Positions 11,395 through 21,920 of a stretch of 64,000 nucleotides of DNA are shown here, in pieces. Below the pieces are notes generated by a model, which worked only from the letters and a program-made list of their open reading frames with translations, did not search any database and was not told where the DNA came from. Origin of the DNA: Aporophyla lueneburgensis. Taxonomy: Eukaryota > Arthropoda > Insecta > Lepidoptera > Noctuidae. Both the position numbers and the translations under genes were made by a program. Position 1 is the first letter of the stretch. Each line of letters starts with the position of its first letter. Where the stretch lies: NCBI GenBank assembly GCA_932294355.1, contig OW028753.1, positions 5,711,501 to 5,775,500 on the forward strand, given 5' to 3'.

Positions 11395-14104
11395 ACACTA
11401 AAAACAAAACGCTCATAGACGACACGACGGCTTTTAGACCACCTTCACACGCACCTAAAAATATCGTAGCAGGATTATATCGTACTGGATTATCAACGTT
11501 CTTTTAGACGCCGATAGTTGAAAATCGAACAGTGTGTTTTTCGACCGGCTGGGATGCACTCTGTTGGATTCTGAATGCTCGGCTCAATACCAAGAGTTTA
11601 AAATGCAGTGCGCAATAAAATCCCACCACGATATTTTAACGTCCCTGCGAACGTAGAATATTTCTAAGGTAATTTTAACTCCAGGGCAAACATTTATAAC
11701 AACTTACATTATTGGTAATTATTGTACAATGAAAGCCAACGATAATAAACGTTATCGAGTTAAAAAAATAGCGGGTAGCAGCGACGTATCGATTTAAAAC
11801 ATAGCGCTACATCGCGATAACGAAATAACTGAGGCTTAGAAAAACTTAAACTGAGTTGTATAAAGGCGTCAATACACGGTGCCAACAGCCGGTCTATTCT
11901 GTAAAAATCACACGGTAAAATCAGTCTATAATTCGTTTTATAAAGCTAGATAGTAATTTTACAGGTGTAATGTCAAACTCGTATACTAAAAAGTAAATAC
12001 ATAAAGCCTTGGAATGTCAGATTACCCTCTGGAATTGTAAAAAAATGACTTGAATAATTTATTTTTTCTTTATAACAATGGCGTCTTATTAATTTAGACA
12101 AGTTTAAAAATATGTGACATTAGTTTGTGAGAGACTGGTATCTGCACTAGGAATACCTGTATAGTAGATCACCATTAAGCAAATGAACATTATCTGATGC
12201 TCAGGATTCAAACTATATTGACTACTAACTTACTGCTCTCTTCAACTGAGTTTTTTACAGAATAGATCGACTGATGTCAAAAAACAATTAGAGGCAGTAA
12301 AATGTATTTTATTTTAAGCTACCTAGTTTTAAACTAAAATAGTGAAAAGAAGCCAGAGTGAGAATAATAAACACTTGATTCTTACAAGTAAAACAATTTT
12401 TGTTTTAAATTAAATATAAAAAAAAACAATATTTATATTTAGGAAAAAAAGGTCCATAAAAGAATTCTGCTAACATTTTACCCCAAAATAGGTCACTCAA
12501 TCAGTAAACTGAGCTAGTTTCGCGATAAATTACAAAACAAAAACTACCAACGTGGAACAAAACAATATAAAAACATTAAAACCATTGTTCAACCAAACTC
12601 GTGTAACCACATCCTAAACCATTGCGTGTTAATACAGTTAGCTATCAGATAAGTTCCAACGGTTAACATCAACCAGGTTCACAATTAACCATTCAGATCG
12701 TAGAGATAACCGAATGAATGCAAATTAAACGGTCGAAAAAAGAACTGTGTTCGAGTGAACGCACTTTTGTGGGCGTCGCTCGTTCCGTGTGAAGCTACCT
12801 TAATAACAAAATTACTTATTTTGATAGGTGATGTGTGGTTCGGTCGTTCTTTTTTTGTAATTATGTGTTTAATAAGTAGCTGGCTGTATTTGTTTAACGG
12901 ATAAGCGCCAGGGTAGCCCGCGAAATTTTAATTTTCTTTTATGCCACGAAATAGTAATTTAATTTTCTCAATATGTGTCTACTAAACATTTTTTTAAATT
13001 TAATTCTTATCCCAAAATATCGGACTACTCTGTAAAAAGTTATGCGTAACATAAAAAATATATATATAATATGCGCCGACTCGAGAACTTCTTCGGTTAT
13101 TTTTAGTCGGTAAGAAATTATAAAAAATCATTATAAAAACTTTTTTCTTTGCACGTGGTAAAATTTATTGAATTATGCTCTAACATTATGGATGTTCAAC
13201 TTTGTTGAAACAATGTTAACTTTTTAGCATTAACACTCGATAATTATTGAATATGTTTGTGCGCAGAAATTATTTTTAGTAAAATTTCTATACTTATTTT
13301 AATAATTTATAATATTACCTACTAAGCTATTATAGTTCAATCTGTCTTGGTTAGCAGTCTATTAGTACAGCTCCTGCAAATAAGTCAGAAGAAGAGACTA
13401 TGCTCATTTAACGCTCCCACAGACCCACGCGACGTGACTGTAAATCAATTTACATAAAGATTTCATAGAAGTAAAGTCGCCTCGCGGTATTGCGTCACGT
13501 CTGTTTGCAAGAGCCTTAATTCGCATTCATATTTTTATTTATATTTGTTGAAGGACAGAAATAAAAATTATAAGGTTAAAACCAGACAATTTTAATAATA
13601 TTGTGTTATATTGTTTCAGGTTACAGTAGTACCTTCTTAATGAAAGCTGAAGTACGAAAACACAAAGGTCCGACGCCAGAAGGCGGCTAAAAGCGACACA
13701 ACGTATTTTTTTTTGTTCAACGAAAAAAAAAATAGCTATAAGATTAGAATATTAAAAGACCGTGTCGTAAAAAGCGATAAAATTAAATAATTATGTCATT
13801 ATACAACCACTGTAATATATTGTAATTCTGTATCTCATTACAGTTAAAATTACAATCAAGAAGTCTTCCTCTGATTGTAATCTATATAATTAATTGGGGT
13901 CATTTTCGAGGTCTAATAAAACACATTTTTATGGTGAATTTTATGGCAAATAAGGTCTTTATATTGGTTTAATTTATAGTTTTGGCTATTATAATTACAG
14001 TATATGTTTTATAATCACATAATTTCTGCGTCATTGTTGGTTGAAAATAAAGATACAAGTTTAATTATTGTTTTTATTGGGGAAGCGGAACTTCTCCTGG
14101 TCTA
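11395..14104. other. About 2.7 kb without a gene
   Basis: Very AT-rich. A GTTTCAG acceptor-like site at about 13612-13618 is followed by a 16-codon frame starting MKAEVRKHKG, which is too short to call. Nothing else recognised. Confidence 0.35.
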
Positions 14105-14300
14105 TAAATAAATAAATAAATAAATAAATAAATTTCTTTATTGCCATAAAAACAGGTTACAGAAAATTTGAGACCCTGGCTCCAGAGCTAGGTTAAAGTA
14201 CCTGTATTTCAGGAGCCAAAATAAATGTTTATTAAGGGTAGTTTAGCTATCAAAGCACAATTTAGAGGCAGTAATTAAAACGTAACATTGAACGTCAAAA
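14105..14300 (-). mobile_element. LINE 3' tail ending in AATAAAGAAATTTATTTATTT
   Basis: On the minus strand this reads as a retroposon 3' end: the block TAGCTCTGGAGCCAGGGTCT, then TTTTATGGCAATAAAG (polyadenylation signal) and a (TTTA)n tail. The same 90-bp end is inserted with a TSD in the Helitron at 29180-29269, which shows that the element is mobile. The (AAAT)n run at 14105-14133 is its tail. Confidence 0.7.
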
Positions 14301-14349
14301 ATCTGCATAAAATATCTTGAGTACCTACTTATTACCTTAACATAATTCC

Positions 14350-14522
14350 CATACTAATTAATATTATAAATGCGAAAGTAACTGTCTGTTACCTTTTCTA
14401 ATTTACCACACGGATAAGCCATGACCAGGGCTAATACGGAAATATCATACTTTTATCCCATTGGTATGTTCCGTGGAATAAATGTCGACAAACACGTGGG
14501 CAAAGCCGTGGGAAAACGCTAG
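14350..14522 (+). mobile_element. Short non-autonomous Helitron
   Basis: It starts TACTAATTAATATTATAAAT, contains ATGCGAAAGTAACTGTCTG and a diverged middle, and ends GGGAAAACGCTAG next to T. Ends and interior match the Helitron family that is common in this window. Confidence 0.72.
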
Positions 14523-15150
14523 TTTAAAATTATAAAAAGAAAATTCACACAATAATATATTTTTGTTGATCCTTCTTTGACAAACAAGGCATAATCACAA
14601 GAAATTTAATTAAAATTAAAACTTAACTACAACAAAGTAGGTGTTATAAATAAATTACAATAAATTAATCCGATATTTAATTAATTTTTAAAAAAATACA
14701 CTAGCAACATACCAACAAAATTCCACTCACTTTGCTCAAAATTTAAAATTAATAAACATAGTATATGCAAATTAACGAGATGCTCGTGGGTCTTAATCGT
14801 GATATTAACGCGGTAACCCCTAATTCAGAGTCGTTGTCTTAACTAACTGTTAATAGGGTTGGTGCTATCGACCCTTAATTTAAGGCGAATATAAAAAAAG
14901 ATAAAAGCGAGTTCTAAATTCAATTTAGACGTAATATTTTATTTCTGATAATAGTTTATTGATAGTAGTTTATCAAAAGTATTTTTGGGGCCATTGATGT
15001 GTTCTGAATGAATATTGTCTGGCATGTTTTTTTTTTGTTTTCAGTTCGAATAATATTAAAAAAAAATATATACAAATCTTCCTGAACTTAGTTCAGCAGA
15101 AATATCACATAGTACTTAGAAAATTAATAATTAATTATGTTAGACATCGG
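14523..15150. other. AT-rich stretch without a gene
   Basis: Nothing recognised. Confidence 0.4.
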
Positions 15151-15440
15151 ATAGTATGTGGAAACTGGCATGTCCTAGAATAAAAAATTTGAAGACGTGT
15201 GAAATTTACCAACTCACATTGGGTCTACGTGAAGGATTATGGCCTACTCCCTTTAACCCATTGAATGCCGAAATTACAGACACAATTAAAAACCATTGTG
15301 TCTCGCGTGGATCCACGTTTACGGTATATGAAGAGTTAATAGAGAGAAGGCCTGTGTGCCAGCAGTGTCATGAACATTATAGTCCGAATATGCTTATGTC
15401 GGACGAAAAGCTTGGGGTTGGGAAAAGGTTAGGCTGTAAT
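15150..15440 (+). mobile_element. SINE D fragment with a 90-bp internal insertion
   Basis: The SINE D body is recognisable from GGAAACTGGCATGTCCTAGA through ACCAACTCACATTGGGTCTA to GCCTACTCCCTTTAA, and resumes at AGAGAAGGCCTGTGTGCCAG. Between about 15255 and 15340 lies roughly 90 bp absent from the other SINE D copies, including GTGTCTCGCGTGGATCCACG; its nature is unknown. The 120-codon frame here (15156-15518) is a by-product of repeat sequence and runs into the MITE. Confidence 0.65.
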
Positions 15441-15875
15441 GTGAGTACCAGGGATGTTAAGGAGCTCCGTAACCGTAACCGAAACTATCGGATATCCGAT
15501 ATAAAAATTTATCCGTAACCGTAACCGAATCCGAAATAAAAGTTTCGGATAATATCGGATTTGTTATTACATTTTTATTTTAGGTAGATTAGATAACACT
15601 CAATTTATATTTATAATCATTTTTATTTTAAATAGCTGTAATAATTACTCACGGACTGATTGTAATTCCTACCAAATGGTGACATATATATAAAACCATT
15701 TTATTAGCTATTTATATTTTACTTATGAAATTCCTTAAAAGTTTAATATCCGATTATCCGAAACTAACGGATAATCCGAAATAATTTCATATCCGTATCC
15801 GGTATAATAATCATTCCTACATCCGTATCCAATCCGTATCCGAAATGTCATATCCATAACATCCCTAGTGAGTAC
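15441..15875. mobile_element. 419-bp hAT-type MITE with perfect 8-bp TSD
   Basis: The element at 15449-15867 begins CAGGGATGTTA and ends TAACATCCCTA. It is flanked by GTGAGTAC at 15441-15448 and 15868-15875, a perfect 8-bp duplication as made by hAT transposases. Both ends are loaded with short repeats such as CCGTAACCGTAACCG, ATCCGTATCCG and GGATAATCCGAA, probably transposase-binding subterminal repeats. No transposase frame, so it is non-autonomous. It sits at the left edge of the 425-bp tandem duplication. Confidence 0.9.
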
Positions 15876-16751
15876 CATGCAGGCTAGACTGAATACATGA
15901 CTCTATAACATAACTGTCTGGAGGCTTTGAGTATTTTGTATATGGCCTACGCAAATGTCCTGCAGATCTGGTAGCGTCTTGTGACGGGTCGTTGAGCTCC
16001 CTAAAACAGGGTTGAGCTACACGATGACTGATACATACATACCGTCTGTTGGGACAGGTCAGCTCAAAGCTGTAATGGCTCTTTCTTCAAAAGGCTTTTC
16101 CAGACATTGCCCTGCATTGTTAGACTCACATAAAATTCTAATAATATAATGTTTGGACTTTAAAAGAGACTATGACCTCTGAGTTTGTTTCGGCGTTTCT
16201 TCTCAGGGAACAGTCAGCTACAAAACGCCGGCGCCATCTAGTTTTTAAAAAATTGACCAAAAAATGTTGAAGTGTAAAAGTGTCTTATAAGATCTACTAT
16301 GTAATGTGCTAGACTGAATACATGACTCTATAACATAACTGTCTGGCGGCTTTGAGTATTTTGTATATGGCCTACGCAAATGTCCTGCAGATCTGGTAGC
16401 GTCTTGTGACGGGTCGTTGAGCTCCCTAAAACAGGGTTGAGCTACACGATGACTGATACATACATGCCGTCTGTTGGGACAGGTCAGCTCAAAGCTGCAA
16501 TGGCTCTTTCTTCAAAAAGCTCCTCCAGACATTGCCCTGCATTGTTAGACTCACATAAAATTCTAATAATATAATGTTTGGACTTTAAAAGAGACTATGA
16601 CCTCTGAGTTTGTTTCGGCGTTTCTTCTCAGGGAACAGTCAGCTACAAAACGCCGGCGCCATCTAGTTTTTAAAAAATTGACCAAAAAATGTTGAAGTGT
16701 AAAAGTGTCTTATAAGATCTACTTACAGAAATAAACATTTCATTTCATTTC
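15876..16751 (+). repeat. 425-bp tandem duplication of a retroposon-like 3' end (repeat H)
   Basis: Unit 1 starts at 15883 (GCTAGACTGAATACATGACT) and unit 2 at 16308, so the period is 425 bp. Over about 416 compared bases I count six differences, close to 98.6% identity. After unit 2 the sequence continues with TTACAGAAATAAACATTTCATTT, a polyadenylation signal and short tail, so each unit is probably the 3' end of one retroposon type. The segment GACTTTAAAAGAGACTATGA...TTCTTCTCAG recurs, inverted and diverged, at 36775-36955, 41878-41985 and 47585-47690. Confidence 0.88.
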
Positions 16752-16931
16752 AATAATGAAAGAGTTTGGGGTTTTACCCGTAGAAAATTCTTAGTTCAGA
16801 ATCTTGATAAGGCTATACGGCAATTAGGGTCTAACATAGACCTTCTAAAGTACCCAACACATAATAATGTTAATACAGAGATCTTTAACTACTCTGACGA
16901 CACAACAGAAGACCAATTCCAGTATTTATAA
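16752..16931 (+). pseudogene. Small open frame of unknown origin next to the retroposon tail
   Basis: A 59-codon frame open from the retroposon tail to a TAA at 16929-16931. It reads NNERVWGFTRRKFLVQNLDK, then AIRQLGSNIDLLKYPTHNNV and NTEIFNYSDDTTEDQFQYL. The mixed, non-repetitive amino acid use looks like real protein rather than chance, but I do not recognise the family. It lacks its own upstream part; the retroposon tail directly before it suggests that an older gene or transposon ORF was interrupted. It could also be chance. Confidence 0.35.
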
Positions 16932-16996
16932 AACAATGCTTTTCCAAGTTTTTATTTTACCATCTGTCGGCGTGACTAATATGTGTTGGGTACTTT
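16847..16996. repeat. 17-bp perfect inverted repeat
   Basis: AAAGTACCCAACACATA at 16847-16863 is the reverse complement of 16980-16996, with 116 bp between. The left arm lies inside the small open frame above. It may be a pair of element ends or chance. Confidence 0.7.
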
Positions 16997-17115
16997 GTCA
17001 AATTACAGCTTTCTAGACTTACGAGTCTCTGAGTTAAGCTGTGGACTGATTGACGGACGGACGGACGGTCGCAAATGGTGAGACTATGAGGATGCCTTGT
17101 TGACTACAGAACCCT
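16997..17115 (+). repeat. Repeat F fragment (3' end)
   Basis: This contains the family's typical end: an imperfect CAGCTTTCTAGACTTACGAG, a run of ACGG units, and CAGAACCCTAAAAACG. A longer copy of the family is at 34036-34698. Confidence 0.65.
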
Positions 17116-17484
17116 AAAAACGTTCAAAATCAAGTCGCATCTCATCTCAATCTCAGCAAATGTCATATTTTTTTTTTTAATGTAGGATATTTTTGATAGA
17201 TTCAGACTGAGTTGAGACTGTATAGATAGTTTAATCCATGAAGACGCGCCCCACTCTTTGACAATTGTACCGAGAGCGGTTAAAAACAAAGGAAAGGGAC
17301 GTAGAGGGGCGCGTCGTCGTGGAATGAACTATCTATAAACGTCATTATAATTACGCGAATATCACAGGCACTGCTGCTTAGATGCAAGATCAAATTTTAT
17401 AGACAGATTTTCAAGGCGAACAATACTATGCCATGGATCAGAAAGCGTCTCATTCAACTACCTCCGGATACGATAAAAACTTTG
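17116..17484. other. Stretch without a gene
   Basis: The minus-strand 61-codon frame at 17104-17289 overlaps repeat F and is not supported. Confidence 0.35.
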
Positions 17485-17700
17485 TTAAATATGTAGGGGT
17501 CGGCTTCCAGTCTAACCGAATGCAGCTGAATACCAGAATTTTACAGGAAGCGTCTGTCTATCTGACCTCCACAACCCAGTTACTGGGTAATACGTTAATC
17601 CTTGGTAGGACTGGTTGTCAGACTTTCAGGCTTCTGATGACCTGTAACGACTGCTAAAGATTCACAAAAGATAGCTGGGACCATCATCTTAAGAGCGTTA
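17485..17700 (-). repeat. Repeat A copy
   Basis: Reverse orientation: GGGTCGGCTTCCAGTCTAAC, ACAACCCAGTTACTGGGTAA and GACTGGTTGTCAGACTTTCA in order. Confidence 0.78.
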
Positions 17701-18259
17701 ACGTCGATTTTGGTTGTTTGACCCAAAAAGCGTACTTTTCAAACCATTTAATCACCTCATAAAACGTATCTAACGAAAGTGTGAATAACTAAATATTGTT
17801 GGAAATATTTCGGTCTAAAAAGTTGACTAAAAACCTTTTTACATTAATAAAGTATTCGTGAATTCTAACCAGATAAATAAGCAGTGTTTTCTAAAATCCT
17901 TTTACAGTAGTCATTTCGAAGCTTAAAATATCCGAAACCACTAATAAAATTGACAAACTAATAAACATATTTAATTGTTCACATCCTTGAGCAAAAAACT
18001 GAGAGAGACTTTTTTTATTTTCAGCGCCTAACATAATAAATAAAACAATAAACAAAGTGAAATTAACAAGAAAAAGCAGTTGCTAAATTTATTATTTCTT
18101 CCAATAAATCTTATTTAATTTTACAAAATAAAGGTGTATTGTAATAGAAGAACATCTTCTTTAAAACTTGCAATAAAAAATTTCAACTAAATTAGTTTTA
18201 TTATTTTTCTACAATTATTTTAAAACTACTATAAAACCGTGCGCGGTAATAATTTTAAA
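17701..18259. other. AT-rich stretch upstream of the split gene
   Basis: No frame or repeat recognised; it probably serves as the upstream region of the gene that starts at 18262. Confidence 0.35.
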
Positions 18260-18294
18260 TCAGTCCGCCGCGAGGCTGTTCAAAGAGTGGACGT
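18260..18294 (+). promoter_or_regulatory. Inr + DPE core promoter
   Basis: TCAGTC at 18260-18265 matches the arthropod initiator consensus TCAGTY exactly, with the A at 18262 as +1. GGACGT at 18289-18294 falls exactly at +28 to +33 and fits the downstream promoter element consensus RGWYVT. No TATA box is obvious, as expected for a DPE promoter. The exact spacing makes chance unlikely but not excluded. A second TCAGT lies at about 18299. Confidence 0.6.
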
Positions 18295-18375
18295 ATCGCT
18301 CAGTGCTCTACGCGTGACCTCTCCCGACCCTTGGCATCGAGTGAGTTTATAGTGTGATATAACGATCTTGGGTTG
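18262..18375 (+). other. Predicted 5' untranslated exon
   Basis: From the predicted start to a strong donor, GGTTG followed by GTAAGT, at 18375/18376. This stretch is richer in G+C than its neighbours. An alternative donor GTGAGT follows 18340. The intron would run to 18480, with the acceptor ATTGTTTCAG directly before 18481. Confidence 0.5.
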
Positions 18376-18485
18376 GTAAGTAAAATAATTATTTTTTATT
18401 TAGAATATTATTTATAATATTATTATTATTTAGGCTATAATTGAAAACAATGTTTTTCAAAACAACAAAAATTGTTTCAGGTGCC

Positions 18486-19276
18486 ATGGGGAATAAGAGT
18501 AAAAAAACGAAACTAGTTTTATCGAGGAAAAGGAAGAGACTCAACCAAGAGGTTTTAGCTAAAGCTAGGGCTAAAAGGTTGGGTAAAATAATATTTTGTA
18601 TAGAACTTGATTTGTTATCTTTGTTGATCGAAGTTTGCTATATAAGGTCCTCGTTTATTAATTTATTTCCTTCTAGGGGGTGATTGTACTACTCAAATAC
18701 ATTTTTTTTTTCTAAACGATCAATTTCGAAATTGCAAAAAACAATACTTCCTCAAACTAAACCGTCGATCATCTGATTTTTTTTAACTTGCATTGTAACA
18801 ATAATAATTTAATTGATTTGATTTAATTTAAACTTTATTTCTTCTTTTTAGAGAATTTAACTAAAAGCTTGTTTTTAAAAATGTTTTTAGGGTTCCGTAG
18901 TGAAAGTGGAACCATTTATAGTTTCGCTAAGTCTGTCTGTCTGTCCGACCGCGGCTTAGCTCAGAGACCCTTAGTACTAGAAAGCTGGAATTCAACATGA
19001 GTAAACATATTAATCACGCAGACAAAGGGGTAAAATAAAATCCTGTTTTTTTTATCTTCAGGCATTGTAAAGAAAATAATGTTGTTGTGAGTACGGAAGA
19101 TGTTAAAATCCAAAATGAGGTAAAGGTAAAGCACAACTAACGTATTTTTTATTTACAATTTCATATTTACGTATGGGATTACATCTATCTTTTTTTTTCA
19201 GGACTTAGCCTCGTCTTCCAAAAACAGCTTGTCGATGGGTGGAACACACGTGTCGGTTATCTTTCAAAGTTGGTAA
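18486..19276 (+). CDS. Candidate split gene, small lysine/arginine-rich N-terminal protein, unknown function
   Basis: The ATG at 18486 lies six bases after a good acceptor. Proposed coding exons are 18486-18577, 19062-19119 and 19202 onward. Exon 1 starts MGNKSKKTKLVLSRKRKRLN, strongly basic, so a nuclear or nucleic-acid-binding role is possible (inference). The AG acceptors before 19062 and 19202 follow long pyrimidine runs (TTTTTTATCTTCAG, TTTTTTTTTCAG), and exon 2 ends GAG/GTAAAG. Exon phases 2 and 0 keep the frame open: exon 2 adds HCKENNVVVSTEDVKIQNE and exon 3 DLASSSKNSLSMGGTHVSVI. Read straight on, the frame stops at 19274-19276 after 74 codons, but a further donor TTG/GTAAAG at 19272 could lead to more exons. 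The weakest point is the exon 1 donor, AAAAG/GTTGGG; the nearby GTAAAA donor would put exon 2 in a frame that stops soon. A frame shifted in exon 3 (LSLVFQKQLVDGWNTRVGYL) is also open to 19452, so the exon 3 frame is not certain. I do not recognise the protein. Confidence 0.5.
18887..19035 (+). repeat. Repeat F fragment inside an intron of the split gene
   Basis: TTTAGGGTTCCGTAGTGAAA, TCTGTCTGTCTGTCCGACCG and AGACCCTTAGTACTAGAAAG are family F words (reverse sense of the 16997 copy). It would lie within the second intron of the candidate gene. Confidence 0.65.
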
Positions 19277-19440
19277 AGGAAAACATTTATTTAAATCTAC
19301 ATACAAGTGCTATATATAATAAATATAATATTATATATAAAGAATTCTTCAATATTGAAATATTTTATTTTAAAACTAGAATACTTAATAATTTGCTAGA
19401 GGACCATCGCGACTTCCTACGACTTCAAAATGATGAACCC
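19277..19440. other. AT-rich segment with an open frame to 19452
   Basis: A plus-strand frame runs from upstream of 19270 to a TGA near 19452 and ends NNLLEDHRDFLRLQNDEPPS. It may be the true 3' end of the gene if exon 3 is read in the alternative frame, or chance in AT-rich DNA. Confidence 0.3.
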
Positions 19441-19479
19441 CCTTCATTATGATTTTTTCATGTACTTTTTTATCAAATG

Positions 19480-19742
19480 AGCAATTTTTAATCAAAATTC
19501 ATTTAGTAGTTTTTGTGAAAGAGTAACAAATATACATCTACTCATCCATAAATAAACTCTCAAACTTGCGCGTTTATAATTATTATTTGAAAATATGATC
19601 TGTATGGTATTCTGATGTGTAATCGATATGAATTGAAGTTTCATCAAAATTCGTTCAGTAGTTCTTACGGTAATTGTTAAAATCATTCATCCATACATCC
19701 TCACAAACCTTTGTGTTTATAATATTATTCGTAGTAGGATTT
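19480..19742 (-). mobile_element. Helitron fragments, two 5' ends in a row
   Basis: Two similar blocks occur: AAAATTCATTTAGTAGTTTT...CATCCATAAATAAAC and AAAATTCGTTCAGTAGTTCT...CATCCATACATCCTCACAAA. The second ends in TTTATAATATTATTCGTAGTAGGAT, the reverse of the family's 5' end. CTAG ends are missing, so these are decayed pieces. Confidence 0.6.
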
Positions 19743-20029
19743 TACATTTGTACAATATTTCTAACTTTTCTCCCCTAAATAGTACCTACTTACTATACTA
19801 CGTATCCAAAATTGCCTTTTTATTTCACAAGCATGTAATAAAAATAAAAATAGTAAATAAAAATCAACTGACGATTAAATAAGTAAGTATCATTAAACAT
19901 TAAGGATCAACTTGGGTTAGTTTGACTATAATGACGGGCAGCACACCAACTCTACGCACACAGTTATGCGCGTATCTGTGTGAGTGGAAGGAGCACTGCA
20001 ATTACCTAAACTTGGTACCGTGGATTTCA

Positions 20030-20150
20030 CGTTAACGCTCTTAATGTGCTTTCTGAGGCACGGAGGTGTCTTGATATGTAAAGATGGCCACCCATCTACG
20101 TAACAACCGAGGCAAGCGTACCTTAACCTGATCCAAGTCTCAAAATAAAA
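20030..20150 (-). repeat. Repeat A fragment
   Basis: TAATGTGCTTTCTGAGGCAC and ACCGAGGCAAGCGTACCTTA are the 5' part of the family, reversed. Confidence 0.6.
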
Positions 20151-20157
20151 AGCTTAG

Positions 20158-20310
20158 TGATCATCATCATCATCATCACATCATCATCATCATCGTCATC
20201 ATCATCATCATTCTCTTGTCCGTATCCCAATTTATGTAAAGATCGGCGCAACATTACTTTTTCTTCCACACTTCTCTATTAGTCGTCAATGCTTAGTGAT
20301 ACAAAGTTAT
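20158..20310 (-). mobile_element. Retroposon 3' end with (ATG/ATC)n tail
   Basis: A run of about 17 CAT units (20159-20212) is followed by TTCTCTTGTCCGTATCCCAA and TTCTTCCACACTTCTCTATT. This is the reverse of a common lepidopteran LINE-like 3' end that closes with GATGATGAT. Only the tail is present. Confidence 0.5.
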
Positions 20311-21450
20311 AATCACTAATTAAAATATTATAATAGCTTTCATCGTAAATAAAACATTATCAAGCATTATACTCGCTTAACGTCATGTGGGTAAGCAGCG
20401 TCAGTCGTTACCAAAGTGGAATATTTAAGGGTCCGAATACTCATCGAGTTAGCGCTTTCACTGTACATAAATTTACATAATAAGTGGGTATAAATATTTA
20501 TACACAAAAAAAACTATGTAATTAATGGTCACTGCAATCCTGTTTTTGGGTTAAAATGTACGGAATTACTTGCGATGGTTATCTGTTAATCGATGATCTT
20601 TTAGGGTTCCGTAGCAGGAATAATAAAAATTTAAATGAACTACTTTGACGGGTTTTTAACAATAGACACACTAGATTTATGTACTGTGGCCAAATTAATC
20701 AATAGATACTTGGGAAAAGATTTAGTGTTTGTCAAAAGGATCGTATTTGAAATCTTATAAAGGTAATAATTATGTAAGTATGTGCAGGAATTGCTGAACA
20801 ATTTATCAAATTTAAACTTGACCAAAAGAGGTCAATAATCAGGATTATTAGACGGTAATACACTTTATAACAATCAGCGAGACTAGTTTAAGTGGTCTAG
20901 TCATGCCTAGAAAGGTTGATATACAAAACTGACATTTAAAAAAATACAGAATCCAAAACAAAATTCACAGCGAGTATCATAAAAACCTGCCCCATATTAA
21001 CAACTTGACCATTATATACTTACTTGCATAATTTTATTGTTCACAAAATTACAACCTTTAACGACCACTCAGAAATGCATATCAGGTCATAATTACCTTT
21101 AATTAAATGTGAGGAACCCTCAGGTCATTTTCGGGTACTTAACCTTAAATTTAATGTGTTGTATTATTCACCTAGTTTTTTTTTAAGTATCCTCGAAAAC
21201 TATAACAGTTCGTGTCCAGATAAAAAGTAAATTCATTAGACTTAAAGATAATTTTGTTATGGTAGTAACAAAAACGTTTTTTTTTACTAGAAACAAAGAC
21301 ATTTGTGTTGTGATTCATACTCAACTATATGTTAAGCCCTGTACGCACAGGCGATTTTTTTTGCGCACTGTTTTTTTTTTAACTTTCTGCGTTAAGTCGA
21401 GTAGAGGGGTTTCTGGCTAAGTCTAACGACCGTACGAGTCCATCTATCAA
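20311..21450. other. AT-rich stretch without a gene
   Basis: Only a short repeat F word (TTTTAGGGTTCCGTAGCAGG near 20600) is recognisable. Confidence 0.4.
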
Positions 21451-21750
21451 GTTAAGCTACCCTTGCCGCGGTTTGTCCGTAAATTGGTGACCATCTTTAC
21501 ATACCAAGAACTCTGTGCCTCAGAAAGCACGTTAGGCCAATGGTCCCGGCTGTCATTCATGGATGACAGTCGTTACGGGTCTTTAGAAGCCTGAAAATCT
21601 GTAAACCAGTCTCACTAAGGGGAATCGTTTTATCCATTAACTCGGTTGTGGAGGTCAGATAGGCAGTAGCTCCATGTAAAATACTGGTACTCAGCTACTC
21701 CTGATTTGACTGGAGGACGACCTCAAAATAATTGGGAAAAGGCTAGGAAG
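21451..21750 (+). repeat. Repeat A, the most complete copy
   Basis: About 300 bp, starting GTTAAGCTACCCTTGCCGCG and ending ATTGGGAAAAGGCTAGG. It shows the full order of family blocks: a GTGACCATCTTTACATACCA head, a GTGCCTCAGAAAGCACGTTA block, a middle with GTCGTTACGGGTCTTTAGAA, a decayed palindrome and the end block. No reading frame and no clear tRNA-like boxes, so its origin is open. Confidence 0.8.
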
Positions 21751-21920
21751 ATTATGATATTGAATCGAACACTGAGAACAGAACAGCGCCTATTCGCGTC
21801 AAAAAACGTTGTATGTTGTTGTAACTTCAATACTAGGCGCTACACATTGAGTTAAGAACCCTTTGCGCGGAAAAAAATCGCCAGAGTGAACTAGGGCTAA
21901 AAGCGGTAAGTTTATCTTAA

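Noticed and set aside
15156..15518. 120-codon ORF as a host gene
   Set aside because: It runs through SINE D, an unknown insertion and into the hAT MITE; no coding logic.
20159..20212. Independent CAT microsatellite
   Set aside because: It directly continues into a known retroposon 3' end and is best read as its tail.
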